Assembly (NCBI RefSeq): GCF_016806835.2
Contig: NZ_CP086111.1
Coordinates: forward strand, 3,713,471-3,777,470
Reading direction: 5' to 3'
DNA length: 64,000 bases
Origin: Skermanella rosea
GTDB taxonomy: Bacteria > Pseudomonadota > Alphaproteobacteria > Azospirillales > Azospirillaceae
Part shown: positions 1 through 7,232 of the stretch, piece after piece
Position numbering within the stretch: the first letter of the stretch is position 1
Layout of the letters: every line of letters starts with the position of its first letter
Program-made: the position numbers and the translations under genes
The notes under the pieces: generated by a model
Told to the model about the DNA's origin: nothing
Database searches by the model: none
What the model saw: the letters and a program-made list of their open reading frames with translations, nothing else

Positions 1-434
1 ATGTCGGAGATCTGGAGACCCGCCCGTTCCGGATCGACCGGCTGGTGGTCGTGGCCCCTCCCGACCATCCGGCCGCCGCGTTTCGGCAAGTGGCATTCCG
101 CGAGATCGTGGACGCGGAGTTCGTCGGCCTGGGCCGGCACAGCGCCTTGCAGGAGCATATCCGGTGCCACGCGGCGCGCATGGGGCGGACGCTGAAACTG
201 CGCGTCCGGATGGGCGGCTTCGATGCGGTCTGCCGACTGGTGGCCCAGGGCGTCGGACTTGGCGTGGTGCCGGAGATGGCGGTGCGGCGGTGCGCGGCGA
301 ACCTGCCGATCCGGGTGATCGGCCTGACGGATGCGTGGGCGCTGCGGCACCTGACGATCTGCCTGCGCCGGTTCGACCAGCTTTCCCCGCAGGCACGGTT
401 GCTGGTGGAGGCGTTGGGGGTGTGTGGGGACTGA
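1..434 (+). CDS. LysR-type regulator, C-terminal part (5' end outside window)
   Basis: The frame is open from the left edge (codons start at base 3) and reads as the end of a LysR substrate-binding domain. It contains the usual stretch GDLETRPFRIDRLVVV followed by PPDHP, a VAQGVGLGVVPE effector-domain segment, and a tail ending LRRFDQLSP...LVEALG before TGA. About 143 codons are visible; a full LysR protein is about 300, so the DNA-binding half lies outside. A diverged copy of the last 95 or so codons recurs at 3687-3980. Its target genes cannot be told from here. The 283 bp that follow hold no recognisable gene. Confidence 0.8.
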   Translation, partial: VGDLETRPFRIDRLVVVAPPDHPAAAFRQVAFREIVDAEFVGLGRHSALQEHIRCHAARMGRTLKLRVRMGGFDAVCRLVAQGVGLGVVPEMAVRRCAANLPIRVIGLTDAWALRHLTICLRRFDQLSPQARLLVEALGVCGD

Positions 435-717
435 CGAGCGGGGTGAGCGCACTTTTCGAAACGGCCGGGGAAAACCGTTCGGAGATCGACCGGGTTATAC
501 GAGCCGCTCGCATCTCCTCAGGGAGCGCTTAGGGGAGATAGTCGCTATCGCAATCCGGGATATGGGTTGGCAACACTGGTACACCGTGATCTCCGCTGGA
601 GGCCTGTATGGCTGAACACTTCCGGGATGGTTCAGTTCTTCCCGGCCGGATTGCCGGGATTGCCGTTGGTCCGTTATCCTGATCGTGAGAGCTACGGAAG
701 CGGCGGGGACAACTGCC

Positions 718-1422
718 ATGAGCACCGAAGGAAGGCACGAGACGATACTCCCTTTCCGAATCGCCCGACTCTCCCTCTCCTGTGCGGTGGCGGCGCTGAT
801 GGCGGCAGGAGGCGCCGCGGCCCAGCAACGCCCTCCGCCGCTCAAGCTTTCCCGGGATGTCGTCGTCACCTACCGTTATGTGATGGACGGCTAGGCACTG
901 GCCGCCGCCGCAGGCATCAACCCCAATTCCATGGTCGGCCAAGCCATGCGCGAGATGGCGGATGTCCAGACCCGCACCCTGCAGCAGGCTTCGACCGGCC
1001 GGATCCGTTCCGAGAATGCCGGACTTGTCCAGATCGTCGATCCCCGGAGCAGGCGAAGCTGGCAATTCGACACGTCCCCCGACGCTCCCGGCGGGCGCGT
1101 CGTATTCGTGAGCGAGGGGGAGGACGAGGTCGGCATGCAGCTCGAGGAGGTAGCACAGGATCCCCAATTCCTTGTGCGCCGGGAGGCAGGCACCGACATG
1201 GTGGCGGACCAAGCCTGCACCAATTGGCGCATCCAGCCCTGCGATGACGACTCCATGGTATGGATCTCCTGCTTCGCGGCCGACGGCCTCGCCCTGCGCG
1301 TCAAATTGTAGAGCGAGGGCATGACATCCGTTCAGGAGGCGACGCAGGTCGAGTATGGCCCGATCGACGCGGCGCTGTTCTCGCCGCCGGCGGACTGGCC
1401 GGTGCAACCCGCCATCGAGTAG
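718..1422 (+). pseudogene. Secreted DUF4412-like protein, interrupted by two in-frame amber codons
   Basis: One reading frame runs from ATG 718 to TAG 1420 but is broken by TAG at 892-894 and TAG at 1309-1311, with no frame change. The start encodes a signal peptide (hydrophobic run LSCAVAALMAAGGAAA, then QQ). The middle reads VQIVDPRSRRSWQFD, then a REAGTDMVADQACTNWRI segment and a SCFAADGLALRVKL segment. The end reads VEYGPIDAALFSPPADW. This pattern resembles periplasmic DUF4412-type proteins, where a fixed cysteine pair brackets a 'tryptophan...vtaDGvvLR' block; that resemblance is by eye. Total length would be about 234 residues, a sensible full protein. The likeliest reading is a recent pseudogene; amber readthrough is a remote alternative. 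Confidence 0.6.
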
Positions 1423-1480
1423 CCTGCGGGCAGCTTGTACGGCATTCTATCCAAATCTATGCTACAGGGGAGCCGTATGG

Positions 1481-1684
1481 ATGACGGGCGGGGAGACGGT
1501 TGAATGCCTGATGGACGATGGCCGGTCCGAGGCCAATCAGGTTGGGAGCCATGAGGAGTCCAGGCACCCAGCCAAGCCTGAACTCGCGATGGTCGGCCAT
1601 CCGGCAAAGGACTATCCCCGAACACACGGAAATTCAAATAATACTACCGTCTTCGCAAATGTCTTTCCGAACCGTCTACTTTAA
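1481..1684 (+). pseudogene. Decayed hicA toxin copy
   Basis: From ATG 1481 the frame encodes a diverged HicA: LMDDG, SEANQVGSH and HPAKDYP match the better-preserved hicA at 4179-4367 position by position. The conserved GSH histidine is kept. The usual KFKHPTKPG block has become ESRHPAKPE, the toxin's C-terminal LRSMETQAGIKL segment is missing, and the frame runs on into unrelated AT-richer sequence before stopping at 1684. No hicB follows. It is best seen as a relic from the same duplication that left the two LysR fragments. Confidence 0.6.
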
Positions 1685-1760
1685 TTTTTGCTGAAGGCTC
1701 GTTCCGAATATTTCATTTATGAATTCAAACATCAAGCTCATCACGGTTCTGACCATAAGT

Positions 1761-2414
1761 TTATGTTGAGAGTGCCTTCAGTGCATCTTCAACTATATCG
1801 AATCGGTTCCGCCACTCGGCCATCCCGAACCATTGGCAGTCATGTTCTTTCGTCCCCGGCCTCATACGCTTTTTATACGAATACAGGTGCGCACCGCGGC
1901 CGTTGACATGTGCCCCCTTCGCAACTTGGGCACGGACTACATCACCAGGTATGATGTAAAAATCTACATAGCGTCGCATCGGGATATCCTCACGTCCGTC
2001 GCGCCTCCGTCCGAGGGGGCGAGGGTCAAGAATGGCTCCGATATCCACAGCGATTTCGATGTCGAAGTTCAGATCTGCGGCCTCCGGGCGGTTCGCCGTG
2101 TGTGCCCAGCCAATCGAGTCGACATAAGTGCCTCCCTTCACCTGAACGCGCAGTCGATCGCCAACTAGAATATCGTACCCAGGCATGTTCCGGCGTATCT
2201 CATCGGCATCGACAACCGGCATTATTTTCGCTGCGGGCGCCAGCATGGCCATCGTCGCGTCCATAGCCAACGTCCTGCTTACATGATGTCTTTCGTTCCG
2301 ACCGAATTCATTTGATTTTCCAGTGCCGATTTCCTGCAACACTGCCGAGTTCAAGCGTTGGACAATGGCTTCACTGGGGCGCCACAGAGGGTTAGCAATG
2401 CTGATCATGGTCAT
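1761..2414 (-). CDS. Uncharacterised protein with a possible PD-(D/E)XK-type core
   Basis: This 217-residue protein has no family I can name. Its centre reads PGYDILVGDRLRVQVKGG, which matches the D...(E/Q)xK pattern of PD-(D/E)XK nucleases (aspartate, short strand, then QVK), and a second DFYIIP strand follows about 70 residues later. That gives a nuclease hypothesis by motif shape only. There is no signal peptide or membrane segment, so it should be cytosolic. It begins 14 bp after the stop of the GIY-YIG-like gene transcribed just before it, which makes a two-gene operon. Base composition is less GC-rich than the surrounding chromosome, in keeping with acquired DNA. ATG 2408 is an alternative start two codons in. 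Confidence 0.6.
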   Translation of the reverse strand: MTMISIANPLWRPSEAIVQRLNSAVLQEIGTGKSNEFGRNERHHVSRTLAMDATMAMLAPAAKIMPVVDADEIRRNMPGYDILVGDRLRVQVKGGTYVDSIGWAHTANRPEAADLNFDIEIAVDIGAILDPRPLGRRRDGREDIPMRRYVDFYIIPGDVVRAQVAKGAHVNGRGAHLYSYKKRMRPGTKEHDCQWFGMAEWRNRFDIVEDALKALST

Positions 2415-2428
2415 GATGCTTCAGGTCA

Positions 2429-3265
2429 TTAAAACTGGTAAATGAGGTTTTGCGGTGGGATGGAACCGAAAGGTAGTTCGACTCCCCCGTTGGAAGGATC
2501 GCGAGCGGGTGCGTCGAACGGTTTCGGCGCGCTTGGATCGCATTTGAGCATACCAGACTGAGCAAGTTCTTCTTGCAACGCTCGCCAATCGATTTTTGGC
2601 GATCCGTCCCGGTGTCTGAGCCAGCCTACTGCGGCATCATCCGGTCCCTGGCCGAATTGCGTGACAAGTCGATGCCAGAGATCATACACAGCACGGTTCC
2701 CGAGGTTGGTGACTTGTGCCTCCGAATACTGCCACCAGCAAAGCCATCGAAATGCTGAGCATGCATAAGTTGGTTTGAATGTGAAGAATCCGTCATAATA
2801 TGGACTGTGAACGACTTTTAGAGCCCCAAGGAGGCCTGTTTCAGATACTTCTGCACCAACCCACAGGCGCCGTCGAACCTTGGTTTGCGTGTATGTTGAC
2901 ATATCGCGCCAAGCATCCCACGGTGGAGCATTGTGCCAGGAACGAGACCCAGGCATTGCATGTGTTTCGTCGGCCGGTCGCCCCAAAGCAGTTCTCACAT
3001 GTGCCGCCGCGCCGTCGGCAGACGCAATAAACCATTCTTTCGTGTTATTACCTGTCTTGAACGGGCGGAGTCCAACATGAGCGGCTTTTTCCGCTTGGTT
3101 CAGCGCCGAGCCGTTTGTGTAGCGCCAGAGCGCGATGCAGGTCAACTCTCGCGGCGTCTGGCTTCGCGCCTGTCGAAACCGGATTGGCCATCCAGAGTCC
3201 TTCCCAACCTTTACAAGGTCCGGCCGTCCAGTGTCTTGGAGGATGTAAATTACTCTGTCAGCCAT
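2429..3265 (-). CDS. GIY-YIG-like (T5orf172/MUG113-type) protein
   Basis: The N-terminal ~90 residues match the T5orf172 branch of the GIY-YIG nuclease fold. VIYILQD is the first strand, LVKVGKDSGWPIRFRQ is the second strand with its conserved Arg, LNQAEKAAH carries the glutamate, and KEWFIA closes the domain. The remaining ~180 residues are rich in W and Y and unrecognised. I start at ATG 3265 because TAAGGAG lies 6-7 bases upstream; an in-frame ATG at 3397 lacks this signal. Total is 278 residues. It leads a two-gene operon with 1761-2414. Proteins with this domain occur in phage and mobile DNA and in defence-type loci, so a nuclease or nucleic-acid-binding role is likely, but the target is unknown. 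Confidence 0.72.
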   Translation of the reverse strand: MADRVIYILQDTGRPDLVKVGKDSGWPIRFRQARSQTPRELTCIALWRYTNGSALNQAEKAAHVGLRPFKTGNNTKEWFIASADGAAAHVRTALGRPADETHAMPGSRSWHNAPPWDAWRDMSTYTQTKVRRRLWVGAEVSETGLLGALKVVHSPYYDGFFTFKPTYACSAFRWLCWWQYSEAQVTNLGNRAVYDLWHRLVTQFGQGPDDAAVGWLRHRDGSPKIDWRALQEELAQSGMLKCDPSAPKPFDAPARDPSNGGVELPFGSIPPQNLIYQF

Positions 3266-3302
3266 AAAGAACTCCTTACATAAACTGTCTTCAGAGGGTT
3301 GT

Positions 3303-3312
3303 CTATCGATAG
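3303..3312. promoter_or_regulatory. CTATCGATAG palindrome upstream of the GIY-YIG operon
   Basis: A perfect 10-bp palindrome lies about 40 bp before the start of the 2429-3265 gene, inside an AT-rich stretch that should hold the promoter. It could be an operator for self-regulation, but no regulator is encoded beside it. The rest of 3266-3505 shows no gene. Confidence 0.25.
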
Positions 3313-3505
3313 CTGTATAGAAGCATGATCCGCTTTCCATTAACATAATGAACTTGGCAGGATACAGAGGGTCCGATCTATACAGCCCCCCTTTCAAATT
3401 CTAAGATTGTATAACGCGTATCAAATGCGCGTTTTGGCGGAGATGGAGCGCTTTGCCTCGCTCCGAAGCTCCCGGAGCCGCCGTTCAGGCGGACTCGGGG
3501 CGTGA

Positions 3506-3675
3506 TCATGCTGCAATCAGCAACTTGAGCAGGCAGATCAGGTTGTAGGCGGTGGCCGTCAGAGTGAACATCCATCCGAGATGGGCAGTGCCACGATGAC
3601 CCGTTTTGCGTAGCCCGGCTCCCCCATCCAGCTGAAGACCTCCTCGCTCCGCTTGCGAATACGAAGGCTGATAGC
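3506..3675 (-). mobile_element. IS5-family transposase C-terminal remnant, frameshifted
   Basis: Read leftward, one frame gives RIRKRSEEVFSWMGEPGYAKR, and a +/-1 shift near 3607 continues as KTGHRGTAHLGWMFTLTATAYNLICLLKLL to a stop at 3506. Together these are the well-conserved end of an IS5-group DDE transposase (R(I/K)RKRVEEVFGWxK...GxxxVGWxFTLxATAYNLxRLPKLL). The catalytic E region is present but the upstream DDE body and the terminal repeats are missing. The right edge abuts the duplicated LysR fragment at 3687, so the element probably took part in the rearrangement. Confidence 0.7.
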
Positions 3676-3686
3676 GTAGCCGAGAT

Positions 3687-3980
3687 GGCGCCTTGCAGGA
3701 GCATATCCGCCGCCCCGCGGCACGCATAGGGCGGACGCTGAAACTGCGCGTCCGGATGGGCGGCTTCGATGCGGTCTGCCGACTGGTGACCCAGGGTGTC
3801 GGCCTTGGCGTGGTGCCGGAGATGGCGGCGCGGCGGAGCGCGGCGAACCTGCCGATCCGGGTGATCGGTCTGACGGACGCATGGGCGCTGCACCACCTGA
3901 TGATCTGCTTGCGCCGGTTCGACCAGCTTTCGCCGGGGTTGCGGCTGCTGGTGAAGGTGTTGGGGCATGTGGGGACTGAC
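3687..3980 (+). pseudogene. Duplicated 3' fragment of a LysR gene
   Basis: About 290 bp from GCGCCTTGCAGG to GGGGACTGAC closely match bases 143-434 of the left-edge LysR gene, roughly nine bases in ten. It encodes LKLRVRMGGFDAVCRLV, VVPEMAARR and LRRFDQLSPG. One base is lost near the end, so the original stop is out of frame and the frame runs on to 4031. Similarity starts directly at the edge of the IS5 remnant. There is no DNA-binding domain, so it cannot be a working regulator. Bases 3981-4178 hold nothing I can identify. Confidence 0.75.
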
Positions 3981-4178
3981 GCGGATTTTGGCGGAAGCCG
4001 GGATGGTCATCCGAGATGGCCGCCGCTTTGACGATGAGCCGGCCTTTGACGAGTCCCCTGGTGAGGCGGTAACCCGATGTCCCTGTTGAAACTTGTGTAA
4101 GAATACACAATATTCTTCGCCAACAGGCGGCATGAGGAGTATTGTATACAAATGTATGCAATATAGGGGGCCGCGACG

Positions 4179-4367
4179 GTAACAAGCAGGGAAATCATAA
4201 AACGCCTGATGGACGATGGCTGGTACGAGGCCAATCAGGTCGGGAGCCATAAGAAGTTCAAGCATCCGACCAAGCCTGGATTCGTGACGGTGGCCCATCC
4301 GGCAAAAGACTATCCCCCGAAAACGCTGAGATCGATGGAGACGCAGGCAGGGATCAAGCTCCGGTGA
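4179..4367 (+). CDS. hicA: HicA-type mRNA interferase toxin, lacking a normal start codon
   Basis: The frame reads (V)TSREIIKRLMDDGWYEANQ, then VGSHKKFKHPTKPGFVTV and HPAKDYPPKTLRSMETQAGIKLR to TGA 4365. This is a complete 60-odd-residue HicA with the GSHxxF(K)HP active-site histidine. HicA folds as a small dsRBD-like domain and cleaves mRNA. The expected start position is GTA (4179), preceded by ACG (4176), with a purine-rich GGGGG 5-8 bases upstream and an in-frame TAG at 4164. The first ATG is 4209, which would delete the first helix. So the toxin may be crippled at translation, or start weakly at ACG. hicB follows after 37 bp. Confidence 0.7.
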   Translation, partial: VTSREIIKRLMDDGWYEANQVGSHKKFKHPTKPGFVTVAHPAKDYPPKTLRSMETQAGIKLR

Positions 4368-4404
4368 AGACCGGAGCCATCCTGATCCTGCTGGAGGAGC
4401 AAGA

Positions 4405-4797
4405 ATGTCTGTCAGGTACTTCCCCGCAATTGTCGAACAAGGCAGCGACGGGTTCTATGTATCGTTCCCAGACGTGCCCGGTTGTGTCTCGCACGGTGCC
4501 ACGCTGGAGGAGTTGGCGGCCAACGCCGAAGCGGCTCTTGCCCTGCACCTAGCGGAGAGCGCCGAGGATGGCCGGGACCTTCCGGTACCTTCGGCGCTGG
4601 GCGATACTCCGGTCGATCCGGACGAACCCGAGGTATGCCGTCTGCTGGTGCGCGCCGAACTGCCCGGCAAGTCGGTCCGGATCAATATCAGCATGGACGA
4701 GGGCCTGCTTACAGCCATCGACGCGGAGGCGAAGCGGCGCGATACCTCGCGGTCGGGGTTCCTGTCGGCTGCGGCCCGCCGCGAACTCGGTCGCTGA
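4405..4797 (+). CDS. hicB: HicB-type antitoxin
   Basis: This 130-residue protein has the two HicB parts. Residues 1-70 form the partial RNase H-like fold (YFPAIVEQGSDGFYVSFPDVPGC, then GATLEELAANAEAALALHL). The C-terminal ~45 residues form a ribbon-helix-helix DNA-binding tail (VRINISMDEGLLTAIDAEAKRRDTSRSGFL...AARREL). It should bind and block HicA and repress the hic promoter. GGAGGAGC sits about 6-9 bases before ATG 4405. It stays intact although its toxin partner has no clean start codon and a decayed toxin copy lies 2.9 kb away. That fits an antitoxin kept after toxin loss. Confidence 0.9.
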   Translation: MSVRYFPAIVEQGSDGFYVSFPDVPGCVSHGATLEELAANAEAALALHLAESAEDGRDLPVPSALGDTPVDPDEPEVCRLLVRAELPGKSVRINISMDEGLLTAIDAEAKRRDTSRSGFLSAAARRELGR

Positions 4798-4870
4798 TGA
4801 CGGGCGCTTGAGCGATTTCCGACCAGTTTGGACCGCTCCGGTCCATGCAGCCTGCCGTTCCATTCGCCGC

Positions 4871-4898
4871 GATGCGTTGGGCCAAGGCCCAACGCATC
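4871..4898. terminator. Hairpin terminator between convergent genes
   Basis: GATGCGTTGGGCC and GGCCCAACGCATC form a perfect 13-bp stem with a two-base AA loop. It lies between hicB (rightward) and the regulator ending at 4958 (leftward), so it can end transcription from both sides. There is no clear T-run. Confidence 0.6.
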
Positions 4899-4957
4899 AG
4901 CTCGGCTATTGCGGCAGCGTCAACCCGCCCTCGGGCAAGGTCCGGTCTGATCCACTC

Positions 4958-5302
4958 TCAAAGTGCCATCTTCATCTCGATAGAGTCGTACTCGGCGCGC
5001 AACCCGTCATGATCATCGATCAGACCGGCCGAGATCAGCGCCGTGACATCCTGATGGACATTCTTGTAGTCACGGTTGAGCGCCTTCGACAGGCTCCGGA
5101 TGCTGGTTTCCGGGTTGCGGTGAAGATGCCGCAGGATTTCCAGACGCTTGCTGGTCAGAACCTGCGTCAGTCCCTCCCAGGACTCGAAAGTGATATGAGC
5201 CTCTTGAACCGCTTCCCCAGCTTCATGCCGGCGTAGGGCATCCTTGATCGAGCCAGCCTCCCGCGCGAGATCGACCCCGACATGAATCTCCAGCGTGCTC
5301 AC
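4958..5302 (-). CDS. HVO_A0114-type DNA-binding protein, probable antitoxin
   Basis: This is a 114-residue protein with a winged-helix region. LTSKRLEILRHLHRNPETSIRSLSKALNRDYKNVHQDVTALISAGLI is the classic helix-turn-helix plus wing of the HVO_A0114 group. Its start ATG overlaps the stop of the TumE-like gene by 4 bp (5299-5302), so the two are translated together. Regulators of this group are often paired with small toxin genes, and here it most likely neutralises the product of 5299-5592 and represses the pair. No membrane or signal segment is present. Confidence 0.75.
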   Translation of the reverse strand: MSTLEIHVGVDLAREAGSIKDALRRHEAGEAVQEAHITFESWEGLTQVLTSKRLEILRHLHRNPETSIRSLSKALNRDYKNVHQDVTALISAGLIDDHDGLRAEYDSIEMKMAL

Positions 5303-5592
5303 AGCTTTCCCTCCCGTATCGCAGTCACATCGGCCATGAAATCATCAATCATCCTGTCGAGATCCGTGAATGGATAAGACAATTCATCTTCGCGGATGTG
5401 TTTGTGATCGCCCTTGCCCCGCTCATTGTCGTAACCGACCAGCCGCACACCATCGCGGCCATAAAACAGGCTGTATTTGTATTTGTGCCGGCTGGCCATG
5501 ACCGGCGACGGCACCGACCAGATCCGGATTTGAAGGATCCCACCGTCGTCATAGATGACCTTGCGGTCGATCAAGGGGCGCGCCTTGCTCAT
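5299..5592 (-). CDS. TumE-family (DUF6516) toxin
   Basis: This 97-residue protein has the DUF6516 signature: GGILQIRIWSVPSPV, then SRHKYKYSLFYGRDGVRLVGYDNERGKGDH and HIREDELSYPF. The YDNE.GKGDHxH block is the best-conserved part of TumE-type toxins and probably holds the active site. The gene comes first in a two-gene operon with a winged-helix partner (4-bp overlap), the toxin-first order usual for this family. Its molecular target is not visible from sequence. Confidence 0.78.
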   Translation of the reverse strand: MSKARPLIDRKVIYDDGGILQIRIWSVPSPVMASRHKYKYSLFYGRDGVRLVGYDNERGKGDHKHIREDELSYPFTDLDRMIDDFMADVTAIREGKL

Positions 5593-5904
5593 CCCTGAAC
5601 TTCTATCAGGATTTTCCTATGGCTTCAATAACCATATGGCGAGATACACCATAACGAACAATCGGCAAGATACGCTGCGTTGGCGCGAGGATGCCGTGAT
5701 TGCCCGCGTGGATGATGCTGGACGGCGAGCCCCTTCCCGATCACCAAGCCTTGCTGCATTGATCAAGTTCATCGAATGCATCTTGGTAAGATGCTGCCTC
5801 CGGAATGCCTTGCATGCCGGTACGTCGGTTTCCAACTCCTACAGGAGGGTTGCCGATTTGGGGACTCTGTACCGCGCGAGTTGCTTGAAGTTCTTTCGCT
5901 CCGC

Positions 5905-6006
5905 GTAGGTCGTCCTTCGCCCGCAAGGGCGAACGCGGACACCCTGCATCAACGTTCCGGAATGGGCGTCGGCGTCGGCCTTCGGCCGAGGCCGACCTAC
6001 GATGCA
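5905..6006. repeat. Nested inverted repeat in intergenic DNA
   Basis: In the 431-bp space between the toxin gene and the protease there are two sets of inverted arms: GTAGGTCG (5905) with CGACCTAC (5993-6000), and TGCATC (5945) with GATGCA (6001). There is also a tight local hairpin, GTCGGCCTTCGGCCGAGGCCGAC. Its layout is like a REP-type palindromic element and may end protease transcription coming from the right. No gene is supported in 5593-6023; an open frame on the plus strand there has no family features. Confidence 0.45.
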
Positions 6007-6023
6007 ACCGGGCTGGGTGTTGA

Positions 6024-7184
6024 TCAGCCGCCGCCGGGCTTCGGCTCCTCCTCGATCCGCGCGCTCAGGGTATCGCGCGCGCCGTTGCGCTCCACGGTGA
6101 GCGTCACCGACTCGCCGACGCGCTTGAGGCCGACATGGTTGCGGACCTGGGTGGCGCTGCGGACTTCCGCCCCGTCGATGGCGATCACCACGTCGCCGCG
6201 CCTCAGTCCGGCGCGGTCGGCGGGGGAGCCGGGTTCGACCTCGGCGACGATGGCGCCTGATGTCGAGCGGGTGCCGAGGGCCGCCGCGATGTCGGGCGTC
6301 AGGTCCTGGACGGAGATCCCGATCCGGCCGCGCCGGACCTCGCCGTACCGGATGATCTGGTCCATGACGGTCCTCGCCATGTTGGCGGGCACGGCGAAGC
6401 CGATTCCGACATTGCCGCCGCTGGGCGCCAGGATGGCGGTGTTGATCCCGACCAGCCGGCCTTGGAGATCGACCAGCGCGCCGCCGGAATTGCCGGGGTT
6501 GATCGAGGCGTCGGTCTGGATGAAGTCCTCGTACCCCTCGACCCGCAGGCCGCCGCGGCCGAGGGCGCTGACGATGCCCGAGGTGACGGTCTGGCCCAGA
6601 CCGAACGGGTTGCCGATGGCGACGACGTAGTCGCCGACCTCCAGCGCGCCGCTGTCGCCGAACGGTACGGCCTGGAGGTCTCCCAGGGAGCCGCCCTGGG
6701 AGCCGCCCTGCGTGCCGTCGCCCGGCACGATCCGAAGCACGGCGATGTCGGTTCCGTGGTCCCGCCCGACCAGCCGGGCCTCGAAGCGGCGGTTGTCCTT
6801 GGTGGTGACCTCGATCGACTCGGCCTCCGCGACCACGTGGCTGTTGGTCAGCACATAGCCCCGCCCGGCATCGACGATCACGCCGGAGCCGCTGGAGAAG
6901 GTCCGGCGCGGCGGCTGCGGCGGGCGTTGCGGCTGCGGAAGGTCGGGCAGATCGAAGAAGCGCCGGAAGAAGGGGTCGTTGAGCAGCGGGTTCAGGGCCT
7001 GCGCCCGGCCCGTCACCGCGACGTTGACGACGCCGGGCGTCACCTCGCGGAGCATCGGGGCGAGCGTCGGCGTTCCCGGGACCGGGGAGGTGTCCGGCGC
7101 CGGGACCGCGCACCCGCCGACCGCCAGGGCGGCGGAAAGGCCAAGCGCCAGGGCGAGCGCGATCGGGGGGCTTGCTGCGGGCAT
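6024..7184 (-). CDS. HtrA/Deg-type serine protease, lipoprotein form, one PDZ domain
   Basis: This 386-residue envelope protease begins with a lipobox signal (ALAVGGC, Cys25), so it is probably tethered to a membrane. The trypsin-like domain has the full triad: His in TNSHVV (116), Asp in HGTDIAVL (146), Ser in GNSGGAL (233). A single PDZ domain follows (GRIGISVQDLTP...GSPADRAGLRRGDVVIAIDG). DegP has two PDZ domains, so this is closer to DegS-like or short DegQ-like proteins. I prefer ATG 7184 because AGGAG sits 10 bases upstream; the GTG at 7193 is too close to it. A second, two-PDZ protease lies at 55351-56859. Its role is presumably degradation of misfolded envelope proteins. Confidence 0.88.
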   Translation of the reverse strand: MPAASPPIALALALGLSAALAVGGCAVPAPDTSPVPGTPTLAPMLREVTPGVVNVAVTGRAQALNPLLNDPFFRRFFDLPDLPQPQRPPQPPRRTFSSGSGVIVDAGRGYVLTNSHVVAEAESIEVTTKDNRRFEARLVGRDHGTDIAVLRIVPGDGTQGGSQGGSLGDLQAVPFGDSGALEVGDYVVAIGNPFGLGQTVTSGIVSALGRGGLRVEGYEDFIQTDASINPGNSGGALVDLQGRLVGINTAILAPSGGNVGIGFAVPANMARTVMDQIIRYGEVRRGRIGISVQDLTPDIAAALGTRSTSGAIVAEVEPGSPADRAGLRRGDVVIAIDGAEVRSATQVRNHVGLKRVGESVTLTVERNGARDTLSARIEEEPKPGGG

Positions 7185-7232
7185 GTCGGGCACACTCCTG
7201 CTCGGCTTGCGGTTCCGGACTTCCCCTCTGGG

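Noticed and set aside
3981-4178. Short minus-strand frames between the LysR fragment and hicA
   Set aside because: No known protein features; probably residual sequence from the rearrangement.
5555-5908. 117-codon plus-strand frame in the intergenic region
   Set aside because: No ribosome site, no domain, and it overlaps the start of the TumE-like gene; composition does not look coding.
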